64,000 nt of DNA from Liolophura sinensis (GCF_032854445.1 NC_088302.1:9357338-9421337); one strand, 5' to 3'; shown: positions 33,404 to 62,884, numbered from the stretch's first letter. Notes: generated from the letters alone by a model not told the origin. Made by a program: numbers and translations.

Positions 33404-34870
33404 TATGAGGAAACTTGATTTACCAAAAGAACTAAGTACAGATGGGTTGTAGATACATGTACCTGGATAGCTTTTCAGGAAATTTTTGTAAGACTCTTCA
33501 CAACCTGCACAGGGATGTCCTGGTGAAAATATTGGTATCAATAAGGTTATTATTAAAGTTACAATAAGCTTTTGTCTGCACTATCCTTGACACTGAACAC
33601 TGTATCATGGAGCATGATTGGTTGAACAGTAAAGTCTGTGAGAAGGTCTGCCAGCAACCTGCAGAAAGTCGTGAGTTTCCCCCGAGCTCTGCTCGATTTC
33701 CTCCTGCCATAATGCCAGCCACTGTCATATAAGTGAAATATTCTTGAGTACGGCGTAAAACACCAGTCAAATAAATAATAAATAAATCAACAATAAAGTC
33801 GACATGATAGTTTGTTTTACCAACAGTCTTTTACCATTGGAGCCAAGTATCTAGTTTCTGAAAATCAACGCATCTAGGAGAATGCAGATTCAAAAACAAC
33901 AGACAAGAATACGCCTTCAAAACCTCTCGGTTTTATCAGGCTTTCCAGCACTCCCCTTTGTGAATTAATTAATTTCCAAGAAATCTTTTGAAAGTTTGAG
34001 AGATTTTTTCAGAAATTATGGTTTCATATTATAATTTGTCACTCTGCGTGATTAGGCAGTCGGAGAGAAAGTTTGTTCTGAGACTAAGACATGTCTCCAT
34101 CACTAGAGTAAACTTTGTAGGTCATAACTCCACATGCAGATGTATAAAATTTTGGACACGTAAGTGTTTCTTGTCTGAGATGATATAGAGATTGCCATGC
34201 ATGACTTATGGTAAACATGATAAATGTCACCTGTCGCTTTGACACCCTGTCTTAGTGTGTTTAAGTTGAGACTGTTCAGAGGCTGTGAATGAGAAATGCT
34301 GAAAAGCACCATCATTTTGTAACATGCTGTTAATTTCATAAACTTGATGTGTCTTCATACTATAGACATGGCCACAAGTATACCATATTCACACAACTGA
34401 TGGATTCATTAAATCAAATAACAACTGAGATACGTTGATTGGTTAATGATACAGAGCTACTGCTACAGTATTGTATTTTATGGCAGACCTACTCCCTGGC
34501 ACTGACAGTGTGCAGCCTTTGTTGACGGTCACCATCTTTACCTCTTATGATCCATTGTGTGATGATTTGTGTCATGAATAAATAACAACATCATTACATC
34601 ACTAGAAGTTTTTACCAACCATAAACTTAGCATCCAAGATTATTCAAGCCAGTCAAGCCAATGTAGTTTTATCCAAAAAATCAAATTATATAGGTACATG
34701 CACCGAATTCAAAGTTGCCCCTTTTTTGTGAAAACTATCTGATGATCACCAGACACCCAGTGGGATTAGCCTCAGACGTTTGAAGCCATTCAGCCACATT
34801 AGGTAAAACAGGATTCTGACCTAGTTTCTGTGATTTCTACTGTGAAAGGTTCCCTTTCAAGAAGTTGTTT
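33404..34870. other. LRRC49 3' flank
   Basis: Apart from the SINE at 33636-33787 I see no gene or strong repeat here. The LRRC49 3' UTR presumably covers the first part. Confidence 0.4.
33636..33787 (+). mobile_element. tRNA-derived SINE, 3' part, just downstream of LRRC49
   Basis: agaaggtctgccagcaacct, ttcctcctgccataatgcca and ttgagtacggcgtaaaacac match the family consensus closely. It may lie in or just beyond the LRRC49 3' UTR. Confidence 0.8.
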
Positions 34871-35228
34871 GGCTTGACTGGTCTTCGTCTTTGATAGCAC
34901 CATGTACCCGTGTGACTGGTGTGGTCTTCATCTTTGATGGCACCATGTACCCATGTGACTGGGGTGGTCTTCATCTTTGATTGCACCATGCACCAGTGTG
35001 ACTGGGGTGGTTTTCATCTTTGATGGCACCATGTACCAGTGTGACTGGTGTGGTCTTCATCTTTGATGGCACCATGTACCCATGTGACTGGTGTGGTCTT
35101 CATCTTTGATGGCACTATGTACCCGTGTGACTGGTGTGGTCTTCATCTTTGATGGCACCATGTATCCGTGTGACTGGGGTGGTCTTCATCTTTGATGGCA
35201 ACATGTACCCGTGTGACTGGGGTGGTCT
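34871..35228. repeat. Minisatellite, 43-bp unit, about eight copies
   Basis: Unit: tgtgactggtgtggtcttca + tctttgatggcaccatgtacccg, with few substitutions between copies (acccg, acccat, accagt). The high similarity suggests recent expansion or homogenisation. Confidence 0.92.
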
Positions 35229-37210
35229 TTCCTGAGCTTAAAAATGTGAGCCAGGTTCAAGTGTGAGTATGGATGGGTAAATTGAACTGTGATCTGATTT
35301 GTATAAATTTCTGATAAATCTACAAGTGCAAATATATGAGTGTAACTCAGTGGGTCATTTCTGCTGTGTCAAATGTTGTTGTTTCATGTGCTATGTATGT
35401 TGTTAACATGTATGAATAGAATTACCTTAGTTCAGTATGCAGGTGTTACCTCATTACGAAAGTTGTCTCCCTTTAGTCTACACAGTGAATGTTAGGTAGA
35501 GAAACACTTCTGTTGCAAGCAATACCTTCTCCAGTCACTTTTTACAGATGTGTTAGAAACTGGAATAAGCATCTGACAGACACATGTAAGTAAAGTAGGT
35601 TTCATTTTCATTATTGAAAGGATTTTACATGTCACCAGCTTAAAAAAGATAACATGTATTATAACACACAGCACAAATAGGCATTAAAATGACACTGTTG
35701 ATGCCAACTCTTGAGATTTTTTTCTGATAAATTCATCATGAAATTAATCACATTTCACAAAAATATTCTTAGTGGCCTTCTTGGTGGATGAGTAAATCAG
35801 AATCAAGCAAAATGTGTCACTTGAAAAAGCTAAACGCAAACATTATGTTATATTGTATGGTATGGTGTGTATACATCGGGACTGACCTCAAATTGCCATG
35901 AAGCATTGCTCCGTTTAGAAAGGGAGATCTGAAACAGTATTGGTACATGTTAGATTGAACTACATGGACATGTCATACATTCACAAAAACAGTAATCTGT
36001 AAGGTTCGCAGTGATGTGCCATGCCTGTCTGCAAATCTTATGACTTCTGACATCTGCTGATTATAACTGTGCTCTACCACTTCATCCCACAACAGCCGTA
36101 GTTTGCAGGTCAGATTTGGAGACCTGCTTTGTAATTAGAACTGTAGAACTGTAGAACAGAGAAATGTTACTTGTAAATTGGTTACTAGACTTGGGAAACC
36201 TCTTCGTGTGTCAAGTATTGAATGCCTAGACACATTTACCCACTAGCCAACCAGGGCCCTCTTTCACAAAACTTCATTAATCAATTTTTCTTAACTTTTC
36301 TCGTAAATGACATTGGTTTATGGAACTGTAACCGAGACAAAGTTACAAGAAATATGACTTACAGAGGTTTGTGGATGTGCCCCCAGTATGACAACCAATT
36401 CACTGTCAGTCATTAATATCATTAATAAAACAACCGTGCAGCTCTGTGCAAGTTATCATGCCGGTGACTTTTTTTCATGTAAAATCTTTCATGTAAAATT
36501 TAGAACATATGAAGCTGCCTTTGTTTTGATTTTGGTCCTGAATCAGCAAGATATAGCTAGTTGAAACTATATGTTTGAATGATTGCTTAGGCAGAAAAAA
36601 AAATCACCCCCCATTATTGGTATTGGATTATGAAAGTGTAATTTGTATGTGTTTAGTTCATGATTTGTGTTATGTTGCAGGTATGGTGATCAATCCTTTC
36701 TATAAAAAAAACAAATATATATATCCATGACTACGATAACTGTATATATTTGTCCAGTGCAGTGTGATACTTGTGCTGGCTCTGAAAATCATTGTTTTGT
36801 TTTGTTTTTTTTTGTTGGTGTTTTTTTTTTAAAGAGAAATAAACACTAACTTTGGTGTTCAAACGAAAATAACTTTCTCAGAAATGCAGTTGTACTGGTT
36901 GTTATAGTTTACATCATGTGATTGTTACTACTTAGTCAGTCCCGCTCCGACTGCTGGTGGGACCTTGATGACAATGAACCTTTGACAGTGCTTCATATGA
37001 CAGTGACTTATGCACTGTCTAATGGCCATTGTTGAAGAACACTTCATTTTGACTCATCCATCAGTATCATGCGGTCACATTCAGGATGTTTTGTCAGTAA
37101 CTTGCCGTAGGTTTATCCTGGACATATGCACTGATATTTTACATATTGTCTACACCATGTCAATTTTATGGATGTTAAATTTATCCAAGTATTTGTATCG
37201 CAAACTGACC
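35229..37210. other. Intergenic sequence without a recognised gene
   Basis: AT-rich, with T/A runs at 36780-36835. I find no spliced or continuous coding frame supported by composition. Confidence 0.4.
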
Positions 37211-37915
37211 AGTATATTATCTGGGCATTTCAACCTACCTGGGCATATTTCTGATATACATTTATCAATTCCCGTCGGGGCACATTTCTGACATATCATA
37301 CCCTATCTAGGCATATTTCTGATATACCACTTCCCATCTGGGCATATTTCTGACATATCACTCGCCATCTGGGCATATTTCTGACATTACTCACCATCTG
37401 GGCATATTTCTGACGTATTATTCCCTGTCTGGGCGTATATCTGACATATCACAGGACATCACCCTCCATCTGGGTATATTGATTACACAGGATATCACAC
37501 TCCATCTGGGCATATTGTTGACACAGGACATCATTCGCATCTGGGCATATTTCTGACACGACATTCCACTCCATCTGGGCACATTGTTAACACAGGACAT
37601 CACACTCCATCTGAGCATATTGTTGACACAGGATATCACACTCACTCTAGGCATATTGTTGACAAAGGACATCACACTCCATCTGGACATATTTCTGACA
37701 TGACATCACACTCCATCTGTGCATATTGCTGCCACAGGACATCACTGTCATCTGGACATATTTCTGACACGACATCACACTCCATCTGGGCACATTGTTT
37801 ACACAAGACATCACACTCCATCTGGGCATATTGTTGAAACAGGATATCACACTCACTCTGGGCATATTGTTGACAAAGGGCATCAGACTCCATCTGGGCA
37901 TATTGCTGGGCATGC
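37210..37915. repeat. Minisatellite, about 39-bp unit, about eighteen copies
   Basis: Units of the form ccatctgggcatattgttga + cacaggacatcacact alternate with a shorter form (catatttctgacatatcac). Open frames across it are repeat artefacts. Confidence 0.92.
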
Positions 37916-38410
37916 ACCATCTCTAGATATTCCTTACATACATTCCTGTGGACTGTGACGTGTGTGACAAAGCTAGACAATCATTTCCACACGTATCATC
38001 TGATCCATGCACATCTTGAACAACACATCAGACACAGGGCATCACAGCACATTCCAACATATTTGATATATTTTGAGTCTACGTCGTGTTAAGAGACAGT
38101 TATTAATCTGATTGATTGTTCCTGAATGACATACTCAAGAATTTTTCACTTGTGTGATGATGATCACTTTTATGGATCAAGGAAACCGGAGTGCCCAGCA
38201 TAAACCACGGACCTCTAAGAAGTTAATGACAAACTTCCCTCCATGTGACTTACTGATATGCATACCTTAATGGTGGAAAACAAGTGGTCTTCATCACACA
38301 TTAGACTGCACAACGTGTACAACAGTGGCCAGCATTGTAATGGTTGGATACCAAACACAGCCCAGAGGAAACCCACAACCACTCACAGCTAAGACACATT
38401 ATTTTGACTT

Positions 38411-38622
38411 TAAACTACTGTAATTCGTCAACCTTTTCACATGTGTGCAAGATGTTTATTCGAGGATATCCTGAGGGAAGTATTCTGTGTTGACTGGGAA
38501 AATTATACTTTTTGTGAAGCCCTGAAACTGGCTAATCCAACCAATCTAGATTTGTGGCCAAATAAAATTATTAATGTGCACTCAAAGTTGCTCTTTCATA
38601 TGTGAAAAGATTAAAAAATTAG
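38411..38622 (+). mobile_element. MITE-like element, type B copy 2
   Basis: Same order of blocks as the copy at 236: taattcgtcaaccttttcac, tatactttttgtgaagccct, agttgctctttcatatgtga, aaaattag. The ends are inverted repeats of each other. Confidence 0.65.
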
Positions 38623-39104
38623 GGTACATTTAGACACATTGTCTAAATGTCTAGAGTTAAATCTACATTTATTTCAGACCCATACAACATTTAGAAATAT
38701 TATACCAAGATCACGTCACAATCAGACATATCCAAATATTTTACATATCGTCCTGAGCCCAAACCACGTAAGTCATTCAGCCAAACAGACGTGACAGCAT
38801 GCCTTGTTTGATTATACACGGTACCCTGTAATAAGACACTCGGGTTCAGACAAGACTTCATCTTTAAACAGCCTCTCATGAATCACATTGAGGTGGCCTA
38901 GAGGTTACAGTTTAAAATAAGTAAAGTAATTCCGAGAACGGAATTCATGGTTGTCACTCTATATTAGAGACTTTCTCACTCCTTTCTGAATTTCTGTCAG
39001 CTTGCTGCACATTGTTTTGTCTAAAATACCAGCATGCATTTTTATACCTACACAGCTACATGTACATAAACCTATGTTTATTGCTCACATTCCCTAATGA
39101 TGAG

Positions 39105-39245
39105 GACTGCATTGCTGGCATAATGGTTAGAGCATCCGCCTTGAAGATGGAAGACCCAGGATCAAACCCAGGACTGGTCATACCAAAGACTAAAAATGGT
39201 ACTGGTTGCTGCCTCGTTTGGTGCTTAACACCATATTCATACTCT
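39105..39245 (+). mobile_element. Second type of tRNA-derived SINE
   Basis: The A-box-like tggcataatggttagagcat and B-box-like ggatcaaaccca lie about 50 bp apart, as in a tRNA. They are followed by ggtactggttgctgcctcgt, unrelated to the common SINE. A lone tRNA pseudogene is the alternative. Confidence 0.5.
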
Positions 39246-39247
39246 CA

Positions 39248-39365
39248 GTTACATGGTTACTCAGTAATACTCTGAATACGCAAATATATGGTGTCAATAA
39301 TCTTCATATATGAGGATTGTTAACACCATATATTTGTGTATCCTATTGCTGAGTCACCATGTAAC
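39248..39365. repeat. 118-nt imperfect palindrome (hairpin)
   Basis: The left arm (gttacatggttactcagtaa, then caaatatatggtgtcaataa) is the inverse of the right arm (ttgttaacaccatatatttg, ttgctgagtcaccatgtaac). Both arms meet at catatatg. Roughly 58 bases per arm pair with few mismatches. It may be a palindromic MITE or a hairpin RNA source. Confidence 0.75.
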
Positions 39366-42300
39366 AAATTTATCCTACAAAGACAAATCAATTCAGTGCA
39401 GAAGAAAGATGTAGAAGTGAATCCCAACAAAGGGAGATAACCTACTCAGCAGACACATTTGACATTGTCTGCAGGATTCGAGAATATATACGTACCCCAC
39501 ATGACTGTTGTTATCCAATGAAAAGCTGAGCATTTTGTCTGATGCAGGATAAATTACAATACCTGTTTGATAATATGCTTTACACCTGTGCACTATATTA
39601 AGGTAATTCAGTCAAAAACATGTATACGAGACAGCAAATAACAACAAAAGCAAATTCTGACTGATTTTACTTTTCCACAAGAGAAAATTTTATTATTCAA
39701 AAAACTGGGCCAACAACACTGAGGAGGTAAGATGGAGAGGTGTTGACAATATAACTCTTCTATAGAAAGAGCAGTAGAGAAAATATACCGCCATCTCTGC
39801 TTTACCCATGAAATTAACTGGTCTTGCTTCTGAGCAAAAGTTTCAAGAATATATACTTTTTGTTTTAATCGAACATGGGTTGAACATTTCTGACAGTGCT
39901 GTAACAAAAACTGTGTGACTTGTGGATAGACTTTTAAAATACTGCAACAAGTAAAGCTATTTTGTGAGGGACGGGTAATCATTTTTTTAATCAACTAAAA
40001 GAAAATTTACGGATAGGAAAGGTTTACTGGGCATACTGGTGAAATGTTATTTCATGGTCTAGAATTCCGACAAAGTTTCTCTGCTAAATTTAGGTAAACT
40101 GAGCTAGATTATGTCTTCCAGAGTTGATAAAGGTAACAGATTACAATTAACGAATAATGCAAGTACTATGTGATAGTCTAACAATGCCATCATGCTTAAC
40201 GCACAACAAGAAACAAGGCTTGTTTGTAACTTAACAAGGAAAATACCCGAACATTAACAATCTTTTTCATTTCTTCTGTATGTAGTGACGCATCACAAGT
40301 CACAGACTGACACCGAGGTATACATACAGATGTCACCATGCACCTCCACTGACTTCACCAGACAGACACAAAGTTGCTTACAGTACACCATTACCACAAG
40401 GGAGAGCATTGCATACTCACACAGGTCACACCTTGGACATTCACATTTCACATTCATGTACATATATACACACCATGTACTTTGTAGAACACAAACAGAA
40501 ACTAGAAACCAGAAGCCCAGAAGACCAGAAACTAGAAGCCATGAAAAGTCCTTAACATAGTGTTGTTAATTTCAAACAGATCAGGGTACGTAATTACACA
40601 TATACGTGTAAGCTTAACAAGACTTAAAATATTGCGCCTGTCTAAATCCCTATGGTTCTGGCATTATTATAAACGATGAAAACAAAAATTAAACAAAATA
40701 CATGAACTAAATTTTTCGATAACAATTTTATGATTGGCATGACTAGAAATACATTATCTAGTGTAATAAGCTGTTGTACGTGTTGCTCCATGGGATAGCA
40801 AAGACAAAAACAAAAACATGTACCCAATATCTAGCTATACAGTTTATCTTCAGCCAATAAAACCTCAAATCTACTTGGTATAACTACTGCAAGGTTTAGG
40901 TTATTCTACAATTATAATACTAATCAGCACTTCAGAATTTCTGACGATTCTCATGAGACAAGACAGGTACAAGTAATTTACCCCAAGGGTATAAATTCCT
41001 TCAGCTCAATTTCATACACTGCAGATTCACAACTGACAAACCTCCCAGTCAACAATTCAGAACAGGTCAACAGCCGATAAGAACTAAATCAACAAGCTAG
41101 TGTGTGCGAACGAGTAAAACAAAGAAAAAATACTGAGCAAGAAACAAAATGATTATTTGAGAATAATTAAAACCGCTGCCATCACGGAGGAATATTATAT
41201 AATATTTCATGTCATTTATTTGAAGGTGTGAGTGGTATTAATGAACCATACATGGTACAATGCCACAATCCACAACAACATCCACATACATGTACCTGGT
41301 TATTAAGTGACGAGATCAGTCAATTTACCAAAAGGGACTAGGAATTACACAGATTTCAGAATCAGGAGACAGCTACAGTTCTAACCCCTGACCACATTTT
41401 ATAAACACAACAGGCATTTATAAACAAACTTGCACACAACCAGACAACTTCAAACTAAACAGAATACCTATATTGGAAGAGAGGTTTTCTCATACTTGAA
41501 CTTCCAAGTAAATCATTAAATACATACATGTATATGAAGCTTCTTCAAATTTCCCTACAATATTGCACTCATCTATTGGTTTTAGGGTCTAAATATGTTT
41601 TTCACTAATTGAAATACAATGAAAAGTCAGCAGTTTAATTTTTTAAGTTAATATTAAATGGTCTTAAATATCTAAATATCTTTAACTTGAAAGCAAAATT
41701 TGTTCAATTGCCTCACTTTGTCCAAGACATACTTAACGGCCTTATTTTAATGAATATAAACTTCAATCCCAGAAACAACAGACTACTTCAAAAATAAGTA
41801 TGTGATAGAAAATAAAAGGTCAAAGGGAATGTTGGCAAACAAAATAGAACAGTGACTTATGCACCTGCTAATTTGACATGTGTGTTGCGGCCCACTGGCA
41901 AACGAACTGTCCAATTTATTACAGCACACCTATTGCTTTGTTGACGTTATGAAAGTTATATAAAAAAAAAATTCCAAATTAAAACAATATTAAAAGTGAA
42001 AATGTGAAAATCAGTCCATCATGTTAGTGGTGTGTTAATGGGGTGCATAAGCATTAATATAAGTATAAGGAGGACTTAATATAAAATACAACTCATTGAA
42101 TTTACAATTTTTCCATCACACAAAATTAACCATGACAAAGCTGTTAGGGTAAAAATTTTTTTGGTTTTATTTAATTTACTTTTTTTTTTTTATTGTTGTA
42201 TGTACAAAAGCATGCTTGTTAATACAGTCACACAGTTGTAGATATGACCAACACAAAAAATATCTCCCAACAAGATCCCTATGCCAAGTCTCTCAGTTAT

Positions 42301-42423
42301 TACATTTCCTGCTAGAATAATAAAAACGGAGGGATGATGGTTTCGCAACCAACTCTTTCAACTGTCACTTTGTCATGCAGGTACTGTTAGTTGCCTCCCT
42401 TGATCAGCAAATCTGAGACCTGT

Positions 42424-53333
<10,910 letters not shown>

Positions 53334-53432
53334 CTTAGCTCACTTGTTGAAATGGCTCTCTCTCTCTCTTCTGTGCAAAAGTCTGGCCGACCTTAGCAGC
53401 TGCAGCTTTTTAATGCCGTTGATCGTAGTCGG

Positions 53433-53440
53433 TGACGTCA
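53433..53440. promoter_or_regulatory. CRE (TGACGTCA) in a head-to-head promoter
   Basis: A perfect palindromic CREB/ATF site lies about 100 bp from the REEP start codon and about 50 bp before a probable + strand 5' exon donor. The surrounding 53350-53480 has more CpG than its flanks and a CT run at 53356-53372. I infer a shared promoter for REEP (-) and the MAP kinase gene (+). Confidence 0.55.
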
Positions 53441-53492
53441 CCAAAGTCGCCGTGCACCTTGGGTAAATCTACATCCGGCCTGGAAATTTATG
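53441..53492 (+). other. Probable non-coding first exon of the ERK3-like gene
   Basis: A strong donor (TTTATG|gtaagt) at 53493 follows GC-richer sequence next to the CRE. The coding part of the kinase gene begins after a 5' UTR acceptor at 56312, so a spliced leader exon is needed. This is the best candidate; its left boundary is arbitrary. Confidence 0.4.
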
Positions 53493-56312
53493 GTAAGTTT
53501 TGGGAAGAGAAGGCGCTGTTGTTTGCATATTTAGAAAAGGTGATGAAGATTAAACAGAAAGTAAATGAACGTTTTGATATTCTTGTTTTACACCAACATT
53601 TACTAAACGGTATAGACTGCAAAGCGCTGGCCAAACTGTAGTCTTAGCTTAAGGTCAAACATCGAAATCTGGCCCCCCTCATAACTTGTTGGTATCATGA
53701 GGTTTGACAGCTAAAATTAGCTGTCTTTTGTGTTACATACCAAGCAAGAATGTCATATAGATTTATCGCAGGAATATTTGCTGATTGAGTTTAGTCTTTT
53801 AGTGTATTGCACAATATGTGTCAGCCAAAGGATGTCATAAAATCATGACTTCATGAAGGGTAAGACCAACTTCCGTATGACACCGAAATGAGAATTAAAA
53901 GTTTACTTTTGCCGTGTTGGACAACCAGGGCGGTTTGTTTGGCTCTTAGATTAGTACAGAAGTTCTTCTGTTAAAACGAAAATAACATAAGTAGTATCAG
54001 CAGTGATCTATTTAGCCAACAAAATGGGAAGAAGAAAAATCATGTACCTATAAAGTTGATAGATAAGCTTATTCATGGACAGAAAGAGTAATAGTTAGTT
54101 TTGGCCTCATATCAGGCCCCTAGTTAGCAGTTTATCGTGTGCCGCAGCACCATGCCTATCACAATGTCGGCCATGCCTCTGTGAAGCCACAGTGCAGTGC
54201 ATCCTGCCCCTAAAAAAAACTTTATTCGATTTGCTGTCCATTTCTGCAAACCAATACTGTAAATACTTTCATCGGCTTTTCGTATCATATTCACTGAACA
54301 TTGCCTCCGATTGCAGGACAACTTTTTTCCATCCAAGTATTAAAGGGTAACTATAATACCGAAAGCATTTCTTAACCTGATAATTCTTACCCCGAAAGGT
54401 GGTTTCCCTTCAGCCAACAATGCATATATAATGCACAGTTGTGGATCGACAAGTTTGCATTGACAAGTTTGCACAACAGTTAAACTTGAATATTAGACGA
54501 TGGCCAACACCATGCCAAGTTTGAGTCAGACGGACAGGAAGTGTCAGTCCATCTACAAAAGACTAGCCGCACAGAACAAAACTATTCGATCTTTTTTTAC
54601 AAACCATACAAATGCAACATTCAAAGCAACAACAACGACATTGTGCACCCTCATACTATTGAGCCAATCTTATAAGATAAGTAAATCATCATACAAAGTT
54701 CTACTCAAACAGACCAGTCAAAAGTATTCAAGAAAATGAGATTTATTTTTTGGTAATTAAAAAAACAAATCATTTGATTCTAATGGTATGAATTTTACAA
54801 GTAACTTAATTGATTGTCTTAAGTGAAGTCAGCCATAGGTCTTTGTTTTGTTTCAAATGCCTTACCCAATGCTTTCAGTCATAATTCCTGAACAAATGGC
54901 ATTTTTCTCCATGGTGCTATTTGTATTAATGTAGTGAAAATCACAAAAATAAAATAAATCAAAAAAATATGTGAAGTAAAGATAAAAAATTTTCTTCTTG
55001 TTGTATAGGTCTTAAGTTAATAGACTGGCTGCTATGGAGTACTTTAAAAAAGTTTTTTTCCCTTTAAGAAATAAATTTCATGTGATACTTATGCAGTATC
55101 TGCATGCAAGCCATATATTTATGGGAAAATTTCCATTTTTTATTATCAGTGGAGGAGCTCCATGGTGACATGGTATATTTAAACTATGTCTTAAACTAGA
55201 TCTAAACTGGTCTTGAATGGCAACATACCCATTTCCAGCGATGACAACATCTTGAAGGTCGAAGGGACCGCGGACACCTAGCAATTATTACAAGGACACT
55301 AAAAGCCCCATGCCTTTCATAAATCCTGGCTAGGCATCTGTCATATTGTAGAAAAGAAGTTGTCATTGTTTTATTCTTGACTGACATTTAAAAGCACAGA
55401 AAACACTAATGTGAAGTATATATCTGATTAACGACCATTCTAAAAGCAATATCCAGAAAAATACATTTTTCGAATTTTTTTCAACCTGGTTTTTTGCCAC
55501 CAGGCACACACAGACTGCTAGCTTTCATCATTCAAAAGGAATGAACACTGAAAATCAACTATTTACGGCATTCAGTATGGATATGACGCCACTGATACCT
55601 CTGAATCAATACAGACCACAACAGAATTTGATGTTTAAAAATTATTTTACTTTGTTGGATAAATTTTGAAGCAATAAATCAAACTATTTTCCTGTACAGT
55701 GTTTAATAGTTTTTCATCAGATGTGTTGTTCACACTCTTCAGGAGAAACAAAACAGGAGATTTGTGAATGAAATTCAAAGACCATCACAAGTACAATTAT
55801 GTTTAAGATAAAAATTTACAAATAGATACAATTTGATGATACCACTGATACTAAGGACTTGTGATAGTCCTAAAAGTGATCCTAAGTGATCCTAAAATGG
55901 CTGATATTCAAGGTGGAATTTCACCACATGGACTACTACTTCAAACTTTTAAACTATTTCTACAGATATAGTACAACTTGCTCTCCAAATCTCTTTATCT
56001 AACTTTAAAAATTCTTTATAGGTAAAGCTGTGGGGCACACATATACAGTATCAATGGTGAATAGTTATGCAGGCTATTAAATCTCCATCAGCTAAGCATG
56101 GTCAGAAGTGAAACCACCAAGGGATTCATATTTGGACATTATACATGATGGTGTACATGGACTTGAAGACCCGTGTCTCCTATACCTGGTCTAATTTTGG
56201 TTACAGGAAATAATGTGGGACCCACTTTAAATTTGTTAGTTTGAAATTTTAATACATACGTGTAGTCACCATATATGACTCATACTTTTAAAGTTGACCT
56301 TTTTTTTTTCAG
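53493..56312 (+). other. Probable 5' UTR intron of the ERK3-like gene
   Basis: Between the putative leader-exon donor at 53493 and the T-rich acceptor ending at 56312 there is no supported coding frame. A 79-codon frame at 54500 has no recognisable features. Confidence 0.4.
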
Positions 56313-56410
56313 GTAAGGATACAAATTCAGTTACCATGTTTCGGTCTAAGTCGTCCTGGCCTTGATCATATAGAGACTGTTAGTGATAGTGTGATACCTG
56401 ATCAAAAAAC

Positions 56411-61299
<4,889 letters not shown>

Positions 61300-62884
61300 A
61301 AACAGTGATACAGATAGTGTGATTTATTTATTGTTGTTGTATGGTTGAGGGAACCTGTAACCTGTATATGACATTTATCATAGATGCTGACAAGAACAAT
61401 CCTCTGCTATCATGGTGTCATTATGTACTTAGTGATCTACAGTCTCTATCATGGTTAGAAAACATTAATCAGAACAATTTAATAACAATTTCTTTAGTTG
61501 CAAAAAAAATTGCCCTTTTCTGTTCTTTTTCCATTTTTTCTTTTCTTTTCTGTTTTGTTTTATGTAATTGTGTATTATGCTTTTTTCCTTTTTTCCTGGC
61601 AAGTGTATGATTTTGGTGTGCACACTACAAATCTCCTGGTTTTTTTGTTAATATAAATCCTACTATGATCCAAACGTTTGAAGGCCTTTTGTCATATTTT
61701 GTGTAGGGTTTGTTATAAACCCATAATCTTTCATCCATTGATTCATTCATATTTGGTGTTCACATTGCTGTCTAACAACTACAGTTTCTGTACAATTTGC
61801 CAGATGTACCATGGGTCACTCAAACATATTGGCGGTGTGTTGTGAAATAAGACAGATATCACATTACATAAGATCCATAAAGTGTTTGAAAGTACTAGTG
61901 TTAATCAAGAAAATGGGTCTGGGATAACGATACAGAGTTTTTCTATTCTTATTTTTTATTCAGGCTGATGAAAAAGATGAAGTAAACCAAGAATTTGAGT
62001 AGAGCCTTGTCAAAGCAGCTGTTAATTATGCGGAATGCTTGGCACAAAACAACTCAGTCAAGACACAGCCTTATGTACATGCACAGTATTTTTTAACCTC
62101 AACATTAATTGTAAATACTTCAATCAAAAATCAGGTTGTTGAAGTGTGAAAAAATGATTGTTCCTACACCCATGAGGTTAGGCATACTTTGCTTCCTCCC
62201 CACCAAGGCACTGCCCTCATTGTCGCTCAAGTGGGTTTGTTATTTCTCACACCTGACCCGTCCTACATGCTACAACAAGAAATGGTACTGTAGAGGTCTG
62301 AATTATCATGATTACATGCACATGTAGCTCAGGCTAAAATCAGTCTTCAGCATATGTCCATGCAGGTCATGATTTAATAAGGGTAATGGCATGTTTGAGT
62401 AACCTGAATAATAATGCAAGAGCCATGAGATTTTGCAAGTTTTAGTTGTGGTATTAACAGACTGCAAGAAGACCTATCACTTAACTCTGAACTCACGAGT
62501 TATGTTATTAAACAGATAGTGGAAGGTAAAGCTTTCTCCTTCTGTATGTGTCTACTAAGTATTTGAAAGATTTTTATGCTGGTATGCATAGGCGTCAAAA
62601 AAAGAGAATAAGAAGGAAGTACAAGAGTCATCCAGTGCATATCCAGGGATAAGTGAAATACTTTCTCACAGTCTGCTACCGCTAATTTGTAAAATTCTCT
62701 ATTTTTCCCGGGCTCTGCCCGGTTTCCTCCACCATAATGCTGGCCGATATCATATAATTGAAATATTCTTGAGTACGGCATAAAACACCAATCAGAATCA
62801 AAATAAATAAATAAAATTCTGTGATTGTTGCAAGATTTCTGTAAACTTCGAATAAGGTGCATTGTCCTGCTCACTTGTCTATAT
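61300..62884. other. ERK3-like gene 3' UTR and intergenic sequence
   Basis: T-rich sequence follows the stop codon. A SINE fragment occupies 62703-62817. No further gene was recognised. Confidence 0.4.
62703..62817 (+). mobile_element. tRNA-derived SINE, 3' part
   Basis: tttcccgggctctgcccggt, ttcctccaccataatgctgg and ttgagtacggcataaaacac followed by AAATAAATAAATAAA. The head is missing. Confidence 0.75.

Larger units (their letters stand above)
37916..42423. other. Intergenic to REEP 3' UTR region
   Basis: Contains a MITE copy, a tRNA-derived SINE head, a long palindrome and AT-rich sequence. The right part is likely REEP 3' UTR. No further gene was recognised. Confidence 0.4.

Noticed and set aside
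34871-37915. CRISPR-like arrays
   Set aside because: Units are directly contiguous with no unique spacers, and the window is eukaryotic.
37418-37980. Repetitive - strand frames (CDVLCQQYAQMECD) and their + strand counterpart
   Set aside because: Translation of the 39-bp minisatellite in several frames with no gene structure.
39608-39994. 128-codon - strand frame
   Set aside because: AT-rich, no recognisable domain, no splice or promoter support; likely chance in the intergenic region.
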